From Rhodospirillaceae bacterium (GTDB lineage Bacteria > Pseudomonadota > Alphaproteobacteria > Rhodospirillales > JABHCV01): a stretch of DNA of 37,474 nucleotides. The stretch is from assembly GCA_018662005.1 (NCBI GenBank), contig JABJHA010000011.1, positions 1 to 37,474 of the forward strand, in the 5' to 3' direction. A model generated the notes under the pieces. The model did not search any database. It was not told the origin of the DNA and worked only from the letters and a program-made list of their open reading frames with translations. The translations under genes and the position numbers were made by a program. Each line of letters opens with the position of its first letter. Within the stretch, counting starts at the first letter, position 1. Positions 1-8,603 of the stretch are shown in pieces.

Positions 1-1
1 C

Positions 2-130
2 AATGAATTTTGCACCACTATGCTTGGCTTTTTGAAGGAAGACGTTCCCAAAAACTGGGGCGGTTTATGCGACGATGTATCAGATAATTTCCGCATCATA
101 TCGCCCAAGGGGTTTCGGGTTCTGACGTGA
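2..130 (+). CDS. C-terminal fragment of an unrecognised protein (cut by window start)
   Basis: An open frame runs in from the left edge and ends at the TGA at 128-130, giving 42 residues. It contains a WGGLCDDVSDNF stretch and ends in GFRVLT. Codon use and residue composition look protein-like, but I do not recognise the family. It runs toward the convergent kinase gene that ends at 295. It could be a chance frame, because only 129 bases are visible. Confidence 0.45.
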   Translation, partial: NEFCTTMLGFLKEDVPKNWGGLCDDVSDNFRIISPKGFRVLT

Positions 131-197
131 ACGGGGTATAATATTAAAAATTACCCGCAAAACCAGCGTTCAAATTGGATACTTTTCACATAATTTT

Positions 198-276
198 GAT
201 GTCCGCCCTTAAGGGAGGTGAACTGACCAGTTTCAGATGGTCTTAAAAATACGCGCTGTTGACCCGATGTGGTCAA
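198..276. terminator. Convergent intergenic region with two small hairpins and a decayed palindromic-repeat piece
   Basis: The gap between the partial gene and the kinase stop holds a GATGTCCGCC...AAGGGAGGTG stretch at 198-220, resembling a decayed copy of the dispersed repeat described below. It also has a hairpin of GACCA (225-229) with TGGTC (238-242), and a perfect 6-bp hairpin of TTGACC (259-264) with GGTCAA (271-276). Read on the minus strand, the last hairpin is followed after about 7 bases by a short T run. It could therefore act as a weak terminator for the kinase gene. Function is inferred only. Confidence 0.3.
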
Positions 277-294
277 TAAAAGAACTTTGGCAGG

Positions 295-2736
295 TTATCT
301 GGCTTGTTCAACGGCCTTTTCAACGGCATCTGTTTTGCCTTTTGTATATTGCAAAATTTTAGTGTCCTCACTGAGAATGTGATCAAAGAACCAATCACGA
401 AGAAACTTGTGAAGGTGCTTGAGGATAGTTGGGTCATGGTCATGGTCATTGCGCCATTGCGCCGCCAAATCCTTCACCTTCGCTGCAATGGATAAATGAA
501 TATTTTGATGTTGCTCGAACGCGGGGTACAGGCAGGATTTCATGACCGCCTCCTCCCGCTTGAAATGGTACTGGGTGTAGTTGATCAGTTCCTCAACGAC
601 CATGTCTATTTCATCTGCCTTAACCGTATTGCTTCGGACCTTGTTCAATAGCGAGATAAGCACCTGATGATCCTTGTCGATGGCATCGACGCCGACGCGC
701 ATGGAATCGGTCCAGATCAGGACATCCTCGTTCGAGGCCAGGGGCAATTCTATCCAGAAGGTGCTGCCGACATCCTTTTTGCTTTCAAAGCCAATACATC
801 CGGCCATCCGTTCCAGCAGTAATTGAGCCACCGTCAAGCCAATGCCAGTGCCTTCCTGGGCTATCAGCGGGTTCGAGCCAAGACGATGAAAGACATTGAA
901 AATACTCTCGCTGTCTTCTGCGGCAATACCGACACCCGTATCTGTTACCGAAATGCGGAGAAATTGATCATCGGTTGTTTGACCCTCGATGGTAACGGTT
1001 CCCCTTTCGTTGTTGAATTTTACGGCATTTGAGAGAAGGTTGATCAGCACCTGTTTCAGGCGGGTGTTGTCGGTTTGAAGGCGGACGACCGGTCCATCGC
1101 TAAACTGATCAATGATTTTAACGTGTTTTCCATTGTCAATGGGGTCCAGCATGTTGACACAATTTGCAACGACGTCATTGGCGCTTATGTCCTCGATAAA
1201 TAAATCAAAACGATCGGCCTCAATGCGGGCGAGATCGAGAATCTCGTTGACCAGATCAAGAAGAAGATTGCCGCCTTCCATGATTGATTCGACATGTTTA
1301 TTCTGCCCTTGGGTCAGTGGATGCTTCGCATCAAGTTGCAACATTTGAGAAAAACCGAGAACCGCATTAAGCGGCGTGCGTAACTCATGGCTCATGGAAG
1401 CAAGGAATTCGGACTTGGCTTCGCTGGCCCGTTCAGCATTTACCAAGGCATTGCGGAGGTCTTCCTGAATGGCGTATTCCTCGGTTACGTCACGGAACAC
1501 CAGTACGACGCCGGTAATCTCACCTGAATCACTTAAAATTGGCGCTGCAGAATCGGCGATCTGATATTCATCTCCGCCTTTTGAAAGCAGGATTGTCTGA
1601 TGCGTCATGCCGACAACAATTCCGTTTTCGAGAACTTTGTCGACCGGGCTGAGAGCAGGCTCTCTTGTACTGGCCTGAACGACATTGAAAATTTCTTTCA
1701 GCGGCCTGGATATCGCTTCGGCCGACTTCCATCCGGTCAGGTTTTCCGCAATGGGGTTAATGTGGGAAACCTTGCCGAAAATGTCGGTCGAAATCACGGC
1801 CTCACCAATCGAGTTGAGGGTTGTGCGCTGACGCTCCTCACTCTCCGTCAGTTTTTTTTCCGATGTATTTTTTTGTTGGATATAAAACAAGCCAAAGACC
1901 AAAAATAAGAGCGACACAACCCCGGCTGTAAGACCGGCAATCATCCCGACGTCACCCTTGGTGAACAACAAGATCCGCGTGGTTTCCCATTTATTAAATA
2001 TTTGAAGGATTGTTCCTTCTTTTTGCAGTTGCGCGATTGCCTTGTTAAGGGTTTCAAACAACGCGGCGTTTTCTTTATTTAAGGCGAAGCCCGCCGGCGT
2101 GCTGGAAAGGGATATAGGCAGGGCCGCCACATTCGTTATTTTATTCTGATAGATGGCCTGGTTGCCGGTCCGGCGCGTCGTAATCATGGCGTCAATTGTC
2201 GACTGCTGGACAAGTGTCATGGCCGCCGCTGAACCCTGAACAGTTACTGTATCGGCCTTCGGAAACCATTTATACGCAAGGCCCTTGGAGACCCCCTTTC
2301 CAAATACCCCGATGCGAACACCTTCAAGATTTGGCCATTCCGCCGGATGGACTTCATTTTCCCGGGCAAAAACGGTGAAAGTCAAATCGAACAACGGCGT
2401 TGGAAAATTAAACTGTTGCATACGCTCCGGCGACAGCGATAGCGGCATCACCGCATCAGCTTCCCCGTCGAGCACCATTCTCCTGGCTTCGCGAAAATCA
2501 AGAAGTTGCATTTTAATGGGTCGCTCGATAAGGGCGCTTATTTCACGAACGATATCGACCATGATGCCGGCGTGTTCTTTTCCTTCTGAATAAAGGTACG
2601 GTCGGGCGTCATCCGGCCCCACGAAAAGGAGGGGTTTTGTCGAATTATTTTGTGAGAACCCGGTTACCGGCTGGAGAAGACATAGAAACAAAGATGCCGA
2701 AAAAATCCATAATAACAATTTTTCGGGAACGGGCAT
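295..2736 (-). CDS. Membrane sensor histidine kinase: SBP_bac_3 - TM - PAS - HisKA - HATPase - hemerythrin
   Basis: The 813-residue protein begins with a signal or anchor segment (about 5-26). A periplasmic solute-binding-protein family 3 domain follows (about 35-255), then a transmembrane helix (about 263-287) and a PAS domain (about 300-425). HisKA has phospho-acceptor His450 in SMSHELRTPLN. HATPase_c shows N570, DTGVG at 599-603 and GTGIGL at 629-634. The C-terminal 130 residues form a bacteriohemerythrin domain with the whole seven-ligand set: His690, His724, Glu728, His743, His747, His786 and Asp791. The 4-15-4 spacing in the middle and 5 at the end match the family. It should autophosphorylate in response to a periplasmic ligand, while the di-iron site could sense O2, NO or redox state inside the cell. 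No receiver domain is present, so the partner regulator lies elsewhere. The ATG has a strong GGAGGG Shine-Dalgarno. Confidence is high for architecture and unknown for signal. Confidence 0.93.
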   Translation of the reverse strand: MPVPEKLLLWIFSASLFLCLLQPVTGFSQNNSTKPLLFVGPDDARPYLYSEGKEHAGIMVDIVREISALIERPIKMQLLDFREARRMVLDGEADAVMPLSLSPERMQQFNFPTPLFDLTFTVFARENEVHPAEWPNLEGVRIGVFGKGVSKGLAYKWFPKADTVTVQGSAAAMTLVQQSTIDAMITTRRTGNQAIYQNKITNVAALPISLSSTPAGFALNKENAALFETLNKAIAQLQKEGTILQIFNKWETTRILLFTKGDVGMIAGLTAGVVSLLFLVFGLFYIQQKNTSEKKLTESEERQRTTLNSIGEAVISTDIFGKVSHINPIAENLTGWKSAEAISRPLKEIFNVVQASTREPALSPVDKVLENGIVVGMTHQTILLSKGGDEYQIADSAAPILSDSGEITGVVLVFRDVTEEYAIQEDLRNALVNAERASEAKSEFLASMSHELRTPLNAVLGFSQMLQLDAKHPLTQGQNKHVESIMEGGNLLLDLVNEILDLARIEADRFDLFIEDISANDVVANCVNMLDPIDNGKHVKIIDQFSDGPVVRLQTDNTRLKQVLINLLSNAVKFNNERGTVTIEGQTTDDQFLRISVTDTGVGIAAEDSESIFNVFHRLGSNPLIAQEGTGIGLTVAQLLLERMAGCIGFESKKDVGSTFWIELPLASNEDVLIWTDSMRVGVDAIDKDHQVLISLLNKVRSNTVKADEIDMVVEELINYTQYHFKREEAVMKSCLYPAFEQHQNIHLSIAAKVKDLAAQWRNDHDHDPTILKHLHKFLRDWFFDHILSEDTKILQYTKGKTDAVEKAVEQAR

Positions 2737-2785
2737 CTAGCCCTCCAAGTTTAGGCCATGAAGTAAAATGACAAAAAGTCCTAAA

Positions 2786-2808
2786 AGACCATATTTTAAT
2801 TGTGGTCT
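2786..2808. promoter_or_regulatory. Inverted repeat in the divergent kinase/methyltransferase promoter region
   Basis: AGACCA at 2786-2791 and TGGTCT at 2803-2808 form a 6-bp inverted repeat separated by an AT-rich 11-base spacer. It is about 50-70 bases upstream of the kinase start. The size fits a dimeric regulator operator. No regulator can be named. Confidence 0.25.
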
Positions 2809-2815
2809 ATATCAA

Positions 2816-2829
2816 ATGATTTAAATCAC
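2816..2829. promoter_or_regulatory. FNR/CRP-type palindrome, imperfect
   Basis: ATGATTTAAATCAC contains the core TGAT-N4-ATCA of the FNR/FixK consensus TTGAT-N4-ATCAA, with only the outermost base of each arm differing. It lies 80 bases upstream of the hemerythrin kinase and about 160 upstream of the methyltransferase. It is compatible with oxygen control of either gene. The 12-bp core is AT-rich, so a chance match is possible. Confidence 0.35.
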
Positions 2830-2986
2830 AATGGTGGTATGGTGATCAAAAGCCGGATTGGCAAAGGGACAACGGTAACTTTAAAATTTCCCTTTGAACG
2901 AACAATCATTCAAAAATAAGGGCCCGCTGGTTTCCCGCCATTGTTGGGGATGATTTTTAGCCACCTGAATAGTGAAGGTTTTTACA

Positions 2987-3745
2987 ATGGACGACGAATA
3001 CCTGGCTCTGTTGGTTGACTTGCATAAGCGTCAGAAGCGTCAAGGTCCTGGCGGGGAAGCAGAGACGGCAAAAGCGCTGGCTCTGGCCCGTCTCCAGAAG
3101 TCAGAACCTCTACGGATCGCCGATATCGGTTGCGGAACCGGGGCTTCGACATTGCAACTCGCGCACTCTCTGAATGCTGAAGTTACCGCCGTGGATTTCT
3201 TGCCGGAATTTATCGAGGCGCTTAAAGACAATGCCGAAGCGGAAGGCTTATCCGAAAAGATAAAGACGCTTGTCTGTTCAATGGAACAGCTACCCTTTAG
3301 CGAAGAGGAATATGACGTTCTTTGGTCAGAGGGAGCCATTTACAATATGGGCTTTGAAAAGGGGCTGAACGAGTGGAGGCGCTTTCTGAAACCAGGCGGA
3401 ATTCTGGCGGTTTCGGAAATTACATGGATAACGAACAGCCGGCCTCCAGAATTACAACAATATTGGCAAGCCGAGTATCCGGAAATTGCAACCGCTTCCT
3501 CAAAAATCGGGATTCTTGAAGAAAGTGGATACGCGCCGATTGGCTACTTCGTGCTGCCCGAATGTTGTTGGTTGGAGAATTATTATTGGCCCCTGCAGGA
3601 CGGCTTTTCCGACTTTCTCGCAAGACATAAAGATGACGAGGAAGCGGCCTCGATTATCGAGGCTGAAAAAAAAGAAATCGCCCTCTATAAGAAGTATAAA
3701 TCCTATTATAGCTACGGTGTGTATGTAGCCCGGAAATTAGGCTAG
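2987..3745 (+). CDS. Class I SAM-dependent methyltransferase (UbiE/Methyltransf_11-like)
   Basis: The protein has 252 residues from the ATG at 2987, which has GAAGG eight to nine bases upstream. A GTG at 2972 would add five residues and looks less likely. Motif I is IADIGCGTGAS at about 44-54. A VDFLPEF acidic loop (motif II) follows, then MEQLPFSEEEYDVLW, typical of the UbiE-like fold, and LKPGGILAVSEITW. The remainder, rich in Trp and Tyr (CCWLENYYWP), is probably the acceptor cap. It should transfer a methyl group from SAM to a small molecule that cannot be named from sequence. A hairpin lies nine bases after its stop. It is divergent from the hemerythrin kinase, so the two may share control. 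Confidence 0.88.
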   Translation: MDDEYLALLVDLHKRQKRQGPGGEAETAKALALARLQKSEPLRIADIGCGTGASTLQLAHSLNAEVTAVDFLPEFIEALKDNAEAEGLSEKIKTLVCSMEQLPFSEEEYDVLWSEGAIYNMGFEKGLNEWRRFLKPGGILAVSEITWITNSRPPELQQYWQAEYPEIATASSKIGILEESGYAPIGYFVLPECCWLENYYWPLQDGFSDFLARHKDDEEAASIIEAEKKEIALYKKYKSYYSYGVYVARKLG

Positions 3746-3753
3746 CGAAGCCT

Positions 3754-3775
3754 GGCGACAGATCCGCTTGTCGCC
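3754..3775 (+). terminator. Stem-loop after the methyltransferase gene
   Basis: GGCGACA (3754-3760) pairs perfectly with TGTCGCC (3769-3775) across an 8-base loop, nine bases after the stop codon. The following bases TTAATGCTCTTTT give only a broken T run, so it is a moderate intrinsic terminator. The rest of the 3746-3936 gap is the leader of the arginine kinase gene. That leader includes an imperfect palindrome at 3890-3907 (ATCGGGT / ACCCGGAT) just upstream of the AGAGGAA ribosome site. Confidence 0.5.
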
Positions 3776-3936
3776 TTAATGCTCTTTTCCTGCCTCTCTT
3801 CGTTAGCATCAAGCCTATATTCGGCTCCAAACGTATTCGTATGGCGGATCCAGCGACCGGTATTTCGTCAAGTGTGCTATTACAAAATTATCGGGTAGAC
3901 CCGGATTAAAATATATTTGTTCAAGAGGAACATGCA

Positions 3937-5055
3937 ATGAACTCTTCCCTGGAAACCGTTTGTAGCGGCGTAGACGTGGCAGCCCAGATCCGAGGCATTC
4001 GCGCCGCTCAACCGGGCAACTTAATGGCCCGGTATTTTGATGAGGATTATTTTTGTTCTCTAAACGAGGCGAAGCGTAAACGGTTGTACAAGATCATCCG
4101 ATCCGGGATCGAAAACCCCGACAGTCAGATGGGGGCCTACGCCCAAAACTGTAGTGATTATGAGGATTTTGAACCTCTGCTGGAGCCGATGATACGTGAC
4201 TATCACAACATTTCAGATGACCGATTAATAGCGCAGGAACATGATTGGGCTACGCCGAGCTCCGGCTGCAATCTGGAGGAAATTGATTCTCGATTGAAAG
4301 ATGTTTCCATGCGGGTGAGGGTGGGAAGAAACCTTGCTGCCTTTGCCTTGCCGGGCGCAATGACAAAAGAATCGCGACTGGAATTCGAGGCCCTTTTGAT
4401 AAAAGCATTTTCCATATTGATGGATGACCCCGATTTCGGCGGTGAATATCTTTCTCTCACACCCGGGTCATCCTGTGAGATCGATGAAGATACTTATCGG
4501 GCCCGGATTGAAGCCCACCAGATGTTCAAGGATATGAGCGGAGATGCGTATTTGAACTCAGGTGGGATTTCTTCCGACTGGCCTTATGGACGAGGCATGT
4601 ATATCTCGGGCTCACAAGATTTTATTGTCTGGGTAGGAGAAGAGGATCATTTGCGGATCATGTCCATGAAACGGGGCGGCGATCTTTCATCTCTTTTCGC
4701 CAAATTGCATAGTGGGCTTGAGACGTTGGCTAAATTAATCCCCGACTTTGCCCATTCGGAACGCTACGGGTACTTGACCTCTTGCCCAACCAACCTTGGT
4801 TCGGCTATGCGGGCCAGCCTGCATCTTCCGCTGCCTAATCTGACGGAAAAAGGCAGAAATCTTGAGCACGTAAAACAAACGGCATCGGGCCTTAGTCTCG
4901 CTGTGCGCGGAGTCAGCGGTGAACATTCCGACGCAGGCGAAGATGGTATTGTTGATATATCCCCCCGAGCCCGGCTCGGTGTCACAGAATCACAAATTAT
5001 GCAGTGCCTGTATGATGGCTCTGTAGCACTATGGTCTCTGGAAAATGCAAATTAA
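3937..5055 (+). CDS. Arginine kinase-like phosphagen kinase
   Basis: The 372-residue protein is full length for a monomeric ATP:guanido phosphotransferase, with both the helical N domain (about 25-110) and the catalytic C domain. Compared from memory with the Limulus arginine kinase pattern, the key residues are in place. Phosphate-binding arginines are R126 and R128 (in MRVRVGRN), R240 (EEDHLR), R292 (MRAS) and R324 (AVRG). The catalytic carboxylates are E236 and E329, and the reactive cysteine is C283 in TSCPTNLGS. H330 lies in the flexible GEH loop. The guanidino-specificity loop SQMGAYA has Gly66 and Tyr68. It would make phosphoarginine from arginine and ATP as a rapid energy buffer. McsB lacks the N domain, so this is not McsB. 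The start has AAGAGGAA six to seven bases upstream. No arginine gene is adjacent. The substrate is inferred, not shown. Confidence 0.93.
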   Translation: MNSSLETVCSGVDVAAQIRGIRAAQPGNLMARYFDEDYFCSLNEAKRKRLYKIIRSGIENPDSQMGAYAQNCSDYEDFEPLLEPMIRDYHNISDDRLIAQEHDWATPSSGCNLEEIDSRLKDVSMRVRVGRNLAAFALPGAMTKESRLEFEALLIKAFSILMDDPDFGGEYLSLTPGSSCEIDEDTYRARIEAHQMFKDMSGDAYLNSGGISSDWPYGRGMYISGSQDFIVWVGEEDHLRIMSMKRGGDLSSLFAKLHSGLETLAKLIPDFAHSERYGYLTSCPTNLGSAMRASLHLPLPNLTEKGRNLEHVKQTASGLSLAVRGVSGEHSDAGEDGIVDISPRARLGVTESQIMQCLYDGSVALWSLENAN

Positions 5056-5056
5056 G

Positions 5057-5098
5057 TCAGGGTGTTTATGGCTGCTTCTGACCCAAGGCGGACATTCA
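5057..5098 (+). repeat. Dispersed palindromic repeat, copy A (3' half only)
   Basis: The stretch GCTTCTGACCCAAGGCGGAC is the right half of the intergenic repeat family. It begins two bases after the arginine kinase stop, and its final GGACATTCA contains the stop codon of the convergent cyclase gene (5096-5098). Confidence 0.7.
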
Positions 5099-8000
5099 AA
5101 ATCTAGTTGCAAGGGCTGCCTCTATGGCGGGGGCCGCTTTTTTCAAGCCGACCTCACCCGCCAAATCGTTGAGGCGTTGCAATTCCTCCATGAGGCCGTT
5201 GTCGAGCTTACCTCTGCCACAGGCCGCTAAGGCGCGACCGCGGGCAATGAAGAAATCAGACCACGGTAACGGTTCTGGCCGGGCGAAATCTTCCAACGCG
5301 GTGGCATAGCCCTCGGCGCCATCCCAATCACCGGTGTCGAGAGAGACTTCGATGGCATCCGGATAGAAAAAGAAGTGATTGTGGCTGACAGAACCCTCTT
5401 TCAGCATTCGCGCCCCTTCGTCCAAGGCATCCCGCTGCGCCTTGTGGTCGTCGAAACAGCAAGCCAACGCAGCCATGATCCGCGGTCCCGTGAAGCCATG
5501 GCCGACCTTCTTGTTGATCTCCAGCGCGGCGTTCAGGGCGGTGATAGCTTCGTCGTTCCGGCCGTCGGTGAGATCGAGTTTACCTTTGTATAAGAGCGCC
5601 TGGGATTCGAATCGCGGCGCTCCGAGCTGCCGGATAACATTCAAGTATTGGGTATTGTGATCACGGGCTTTGTCATATTCTGCCATCTCAAACAAAGCCT
5701 GCATGGCTAAAGCCTCGCCCAGCATTTTGCCGCGGTGGTGACCGACTTTGGTGGCGGCCTCAACCGTTTCCAAGCCATCGTCCAGGGCCGATTGAATTTG
5801 ATTCAGATAGAAACGGGAAAACCCGACCATGGAGCGGTTGCCCACTTCGATTTCGATCAACCGGTTGTCTTGGGCAACCTCGACACAGCGGCTAAAATTT
5901 TTAAAAGCCGTGGCCATGCGCCCGGCCACGTAATCGGCATCGGCCATGCCGCCGAGGGCCTCGGCCTCGGCCTCCGCTGAATCGGCCTGCTGTGCAAAGC
6001 CAAGGGATTTTTCGTGCTCGGCGGCGCATTCTTCTATACGGCCCATGGGAAAGTACAGATTGCCGCGCAAATGGTGAATTTGGGCGCGTTCATTGGCCAT
6101 GGCGTTGGCGTTGGCATCTGCGACGGCTTCGGCCTTGTCCAAAATGCCCAAGGCGTCTTCATACCGGTCGGCGATGCGCATGCCGGCCGCCAGACCCAGC
6201 CATGCCTGACAGCGCTCACCATCGTCGGCGGCATAGTCGAGGGCCAGTTCATAGCCCCGGATGGACTCATTAATGGAGCCCAGATCCAACAAGACACTGG
6301 CTTGAAAAACATTCAGGCCGAACATATCCGATGAACCGTCGGCGATGGCGAGTCCCCGCCCGAGCAGCCGCACCGCTTGGTTGAATTGATAATCCGATGC
6401 CTTGAATTGCGCCGCCACAAGGTACGCCTGCGGAGCGGCGGTGTCTTCGGCGCGGTCCAGGTGCTCGGCATGCAGGACCGGGTCGCGCTCGGCAAACCAT
6501 TGGGCGGCGCGTCCGTGAAACCGGCACCGCCTGTCCTTGAGCAACGAGGCGTAGACGCCTTCCTGGATCAAGGCATGGTCGAATAGATAATCATCCCCCT
6601 CGGGACGAACCAGGTGATGGTCGATCAACTGGCCGCAGCTATAGTGAGGATCGCCGGCAACGGCGCGCAGCGTATCCAGCGCGAACCGTTGTCCGATGGC
6701 CGAGGCGGCTTGCAGTGCCCGCTTGTCGGGGTCCGAAAGCCGGTCGATACGGGCCAGGACCAGACTTTGGATCGTCGCCGGCACGTCTTCGTCCCGGCTT
6801 TCTTCGGCGCTGCGCAGAAGCTGTTCCAGGAACATCGGATTGCCACCGGCCCGCTCGATGCAGTTTTTGGTAAAATCATCGACGGCATCGGCATAGGCGC
6901 CTGCCAGTTCGGCCGCCTCGGCTTTGCGAAGAGGGCCGATATCGACCGTCAACAGCGGACTGCCGCCGGTGGCGCCGCGCCAGGTTTGGTCCAGCGGATC
7001 GCCTTCGATGCGCGACGTCATGATCAGCACCGCCGGGATGTCCTGCACCGCTTCGGTGATTTTGGCCAGATCCGACAAGGTTTCCGCATCGGCCCAATGG
7101 ACGTCTTCGACCAGCAATAGCCTCGGCTGGTGGTTGCTGGCGTCCTGCACCAAGCCGACGAGAAGTGTGTGTTTGCCTTGCAGGCGGGAGGCGTTGTCCA
7201 TGGCATCGTAAATGCCCTGAAGGTCCTCCGGCTGCGGTAGATTGAGCAAATCGTTAAGGAACACCCGTTGATCGGGCTTGCAGACCCCGCCGACCAACGC
7301 GTCAGCCGCCGCGGTTTCGCGCGCCGGAATGCTGCTCTCGGCCGGAACGCCGAGCAGGCCGCGGACCAATGTGCGGACCGGGTCCTGTCCCTCGCCAACG
7401 CCGAAATCGAAATTCAGACACCTGTGGCAGGCAAAGCCGCGCTTTTCGGCATTGGACTCGAACTCCTCGACAAGCCGGGACTTGCCCATTCCGGCCTCTC
7501 CGCGGACCAGGATCGCCTGGCCATTGCCGTTGTCCCGGCAAGATTCCAGCGCGCCCATGAATTGCGTCGTTTCGGCTTGGCGGCCGATAAAAGTACCGTC
7601 GAGGCGTTTACGTTTCGCCGCTCGCAACGTCTTCGCACGCCACGTCAGAACCGGTTTTTCCAAACCCTTGACCTTGGTCTCACCCAGCCCGTCGCAATCG
7701 ACAAACTTCTCGACGGCCCGGTAGACGGTATCGGATATGATTGTCTCTCCGGATTCCGCTAATCCGTTGAGGCGGGCAGCGAGATTGGCAGCGACGCCGG
7801 TCACCGCATAGTCTGGCACGTCCTCAGGATTTTCCTTGCCTTGCCCGGCGATGACCACGCTGCCGCTGGCAATGCCTATATGAACCGCAACATCCCGGCC
7901 TTGCTGGGTACTCAGCGCCGCCATCGCCTTGTGGGTTTCAATCGAGGCGCGAACCGCGCGCATGGGATCGTCGCTATGGGCGACGGGGGCACCGAACAGC

Positions 8001-8374
8001 GCCATCACCTCGTCGCCAATATGGCGGTGCACGGTGCCGCCATGGTCTTCGACGATCCGGTCGACGGCGTCAAAGACCAGCCCTACCAACGCGTGCAAGT
8101 CCTCGGCGTCGAGTTCGTCGGAGAGTTCCGTATAACCGGATAGGTCAGCAAACAGGATCGTCAGCTGACGGCGATCGCCAGACAGCTCTTCTTCGTGTGG
8201 CTGTGGCTCACCCTGGCCGGCATCCGCCAATTGGCCACCGCAGCCGCCACAGAACCCGTCCCCCGGTTCGTTGACGAAGCCACAGGACGGGCACGAAACT
8301 TCCAGCTTCGCCCCGCAACTTGAGCAGAACCGCCGCGCGGCACTGTTTTCAGTGTTGCAATTGGAACACTGCAT
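5096..8374 (-). CDS. Zinc-ribbon / class III adenylate cyclase / AAA ATPase / TPR protein
   Basis: The 1092-residue protein opens with two zinc ribbons (C3, C6, C17, C20 and C28, C31, C42, C45). A class III nucleotide cyclase domain follows (about 68-245), with metal aspartates D77 (LFADLSGYT) and D121 (HIGDEVMALFG). Next is an AAA/STAND-type ATPase starting near FIGRQAE (262-268), with Walker A GEAGMGKS (292-299) and Walker B LLLVEDVHWAD. The rest is helical, TPR-like and probably a protein-interaction platform. It is soluble with no membrane segment. It probably makes cAMP (or cGMP) under control of its ATPase/TPR half. The ligand and nucleotide choice cannot be read here. The start has AAAAAGG just upstream. 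It overlaps repeat copy A at its 3' end. Confidence 0.92.
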   Translation of the reverse strand: MQCSNCNTENSAARRFCSSCGAKLEVSCPSCGFVNEPGDGFCGGCGGQLADAGQGEPQPHEEELSGDRRQLTILFADLSGYTELSDELDAEDLHALVGLVFDAVDRIVEDHGGTVHRHIGDEVMALFGAPVAHSDDPMRAVRASIETHKAMAALSTQQGRDVAVHIGIASGSVVIAGQGKENPEDVPDYAVTGVAANLAARLNGLAESGETIISDTVYRAVEKFVDCDGLGETKVKGLEKPVLTWRAKTLRAAKRKRLDGTFIGRQAETTQFMGALESCRDNGNGQAILVRGEAGMGKSRLVEEFESNAEKRGFACHRCLNFDFGVGEGQDPVRTLVRGLLGVPAESSIPARETAAADALVGGVCKPDQRVFLNDLLNLPQPEDLQGIYDAMDNASRLQGKHTLLVGLVQDASNHQPRLLLVEDVHWADAETLSDLAKITEAVQDIPAVLIMTSRIEGDPLDQTWRGATGGSPLLTVDIGPLRKAEAAELAGAYADAVDDFTKNCIERAGGNPMFLEQLLRSAEESRDEDVPATIQSLVLARIDRLSDPDKRALQAASAIGQRFALDTLRAVAGDPHYSCGQLIDHHLVRPEGDDYLFDHALIQEGVYASLLKDRRCRFHGRAAQWFAERDPVLHAEHLDRAEDTAAPQAYLVAAQFKASDYQFNQAVRLLGRGLAIADGSSDMFGLNVFQASVLLDLGSINESIRGYELALDYAADDGERCQAWLGLAAGMRIADRYEDALGILDKAEAVADANANAMANERAQIHHLRGNLYFPMGRIEECAAEHEKSLGFAQQADSAEAEAEALGGMADADYVAGRMATAFKNFSRCVEVAQDNRLIEIEVGNRSMVGFSRFYLNQIQSALDDGLETVEAATKVGHHRGKMLGEALAMQALFEMAEYDKARDHNTQYLNVIRQLGAPRFESQALLYKGKLDLTDGRNDEAITALNAALEINKKVGHGFTGPRIMAALACCFDDHKAQRDALDEGARMLKEGSVSHNHFFFYPDAIEVSLDTGDWDGAEGYATALEDFARPEPLPWSDFFIARGRALAACGRGKLDNGLMEELQRLNDLAGEVGLKKAAPAIEAALATRF

Positions 8375-8474
8375 GGCCTTTTTCCGCTCCTCGCATTGCT
8401 GCCGACAACATACGACAGACCCAATTTAACGATATAGCACATCAAAATAATTTTGGTCTTCATTGTGTATGTTA

Positions 8475-8599
8475 GATGTCCGCTTCTGGCTATTAACAGA
8501 AGCCTTTGCCAATACCCGAAAAAGTCTGCTTTAAGGGGGTAAAGCGGACGTTATTTCAGGACGCTGGTTACTTCCGTTTCTGACCCATCTCGGACATTT
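8475..8599 (+). repeat. Dispersed palindromic repeat, copy B (complete unit)
   Basis: This is a complete unit. GTCCGCTTCTGGCTATTAAC begins at 8478. A hairpin of GTCTGCTTT (8524-8532) with AAAGCGGAC (8541-8549) around a G5 loop follows. The right module TTTCTGACCC...CGGACATT ends at 8598, five bases from the stop of the hybrid kinase (8604). It matches copy E with about 3 differences over 75 bases. It fills most of the gap between the cyclase start and the kinase stop. Confidence 0.85.
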
Positions 8600-8603
8600 G
8601 AAA

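Noticed and set aside
6614..7120. 168-codon plus-strand frame antisense to the cyclase gene
   Set aside because: The opposite strand encodes clear ATPase/TPR sequence of a 1092-residue protein. High-GC antisense frames are expected.
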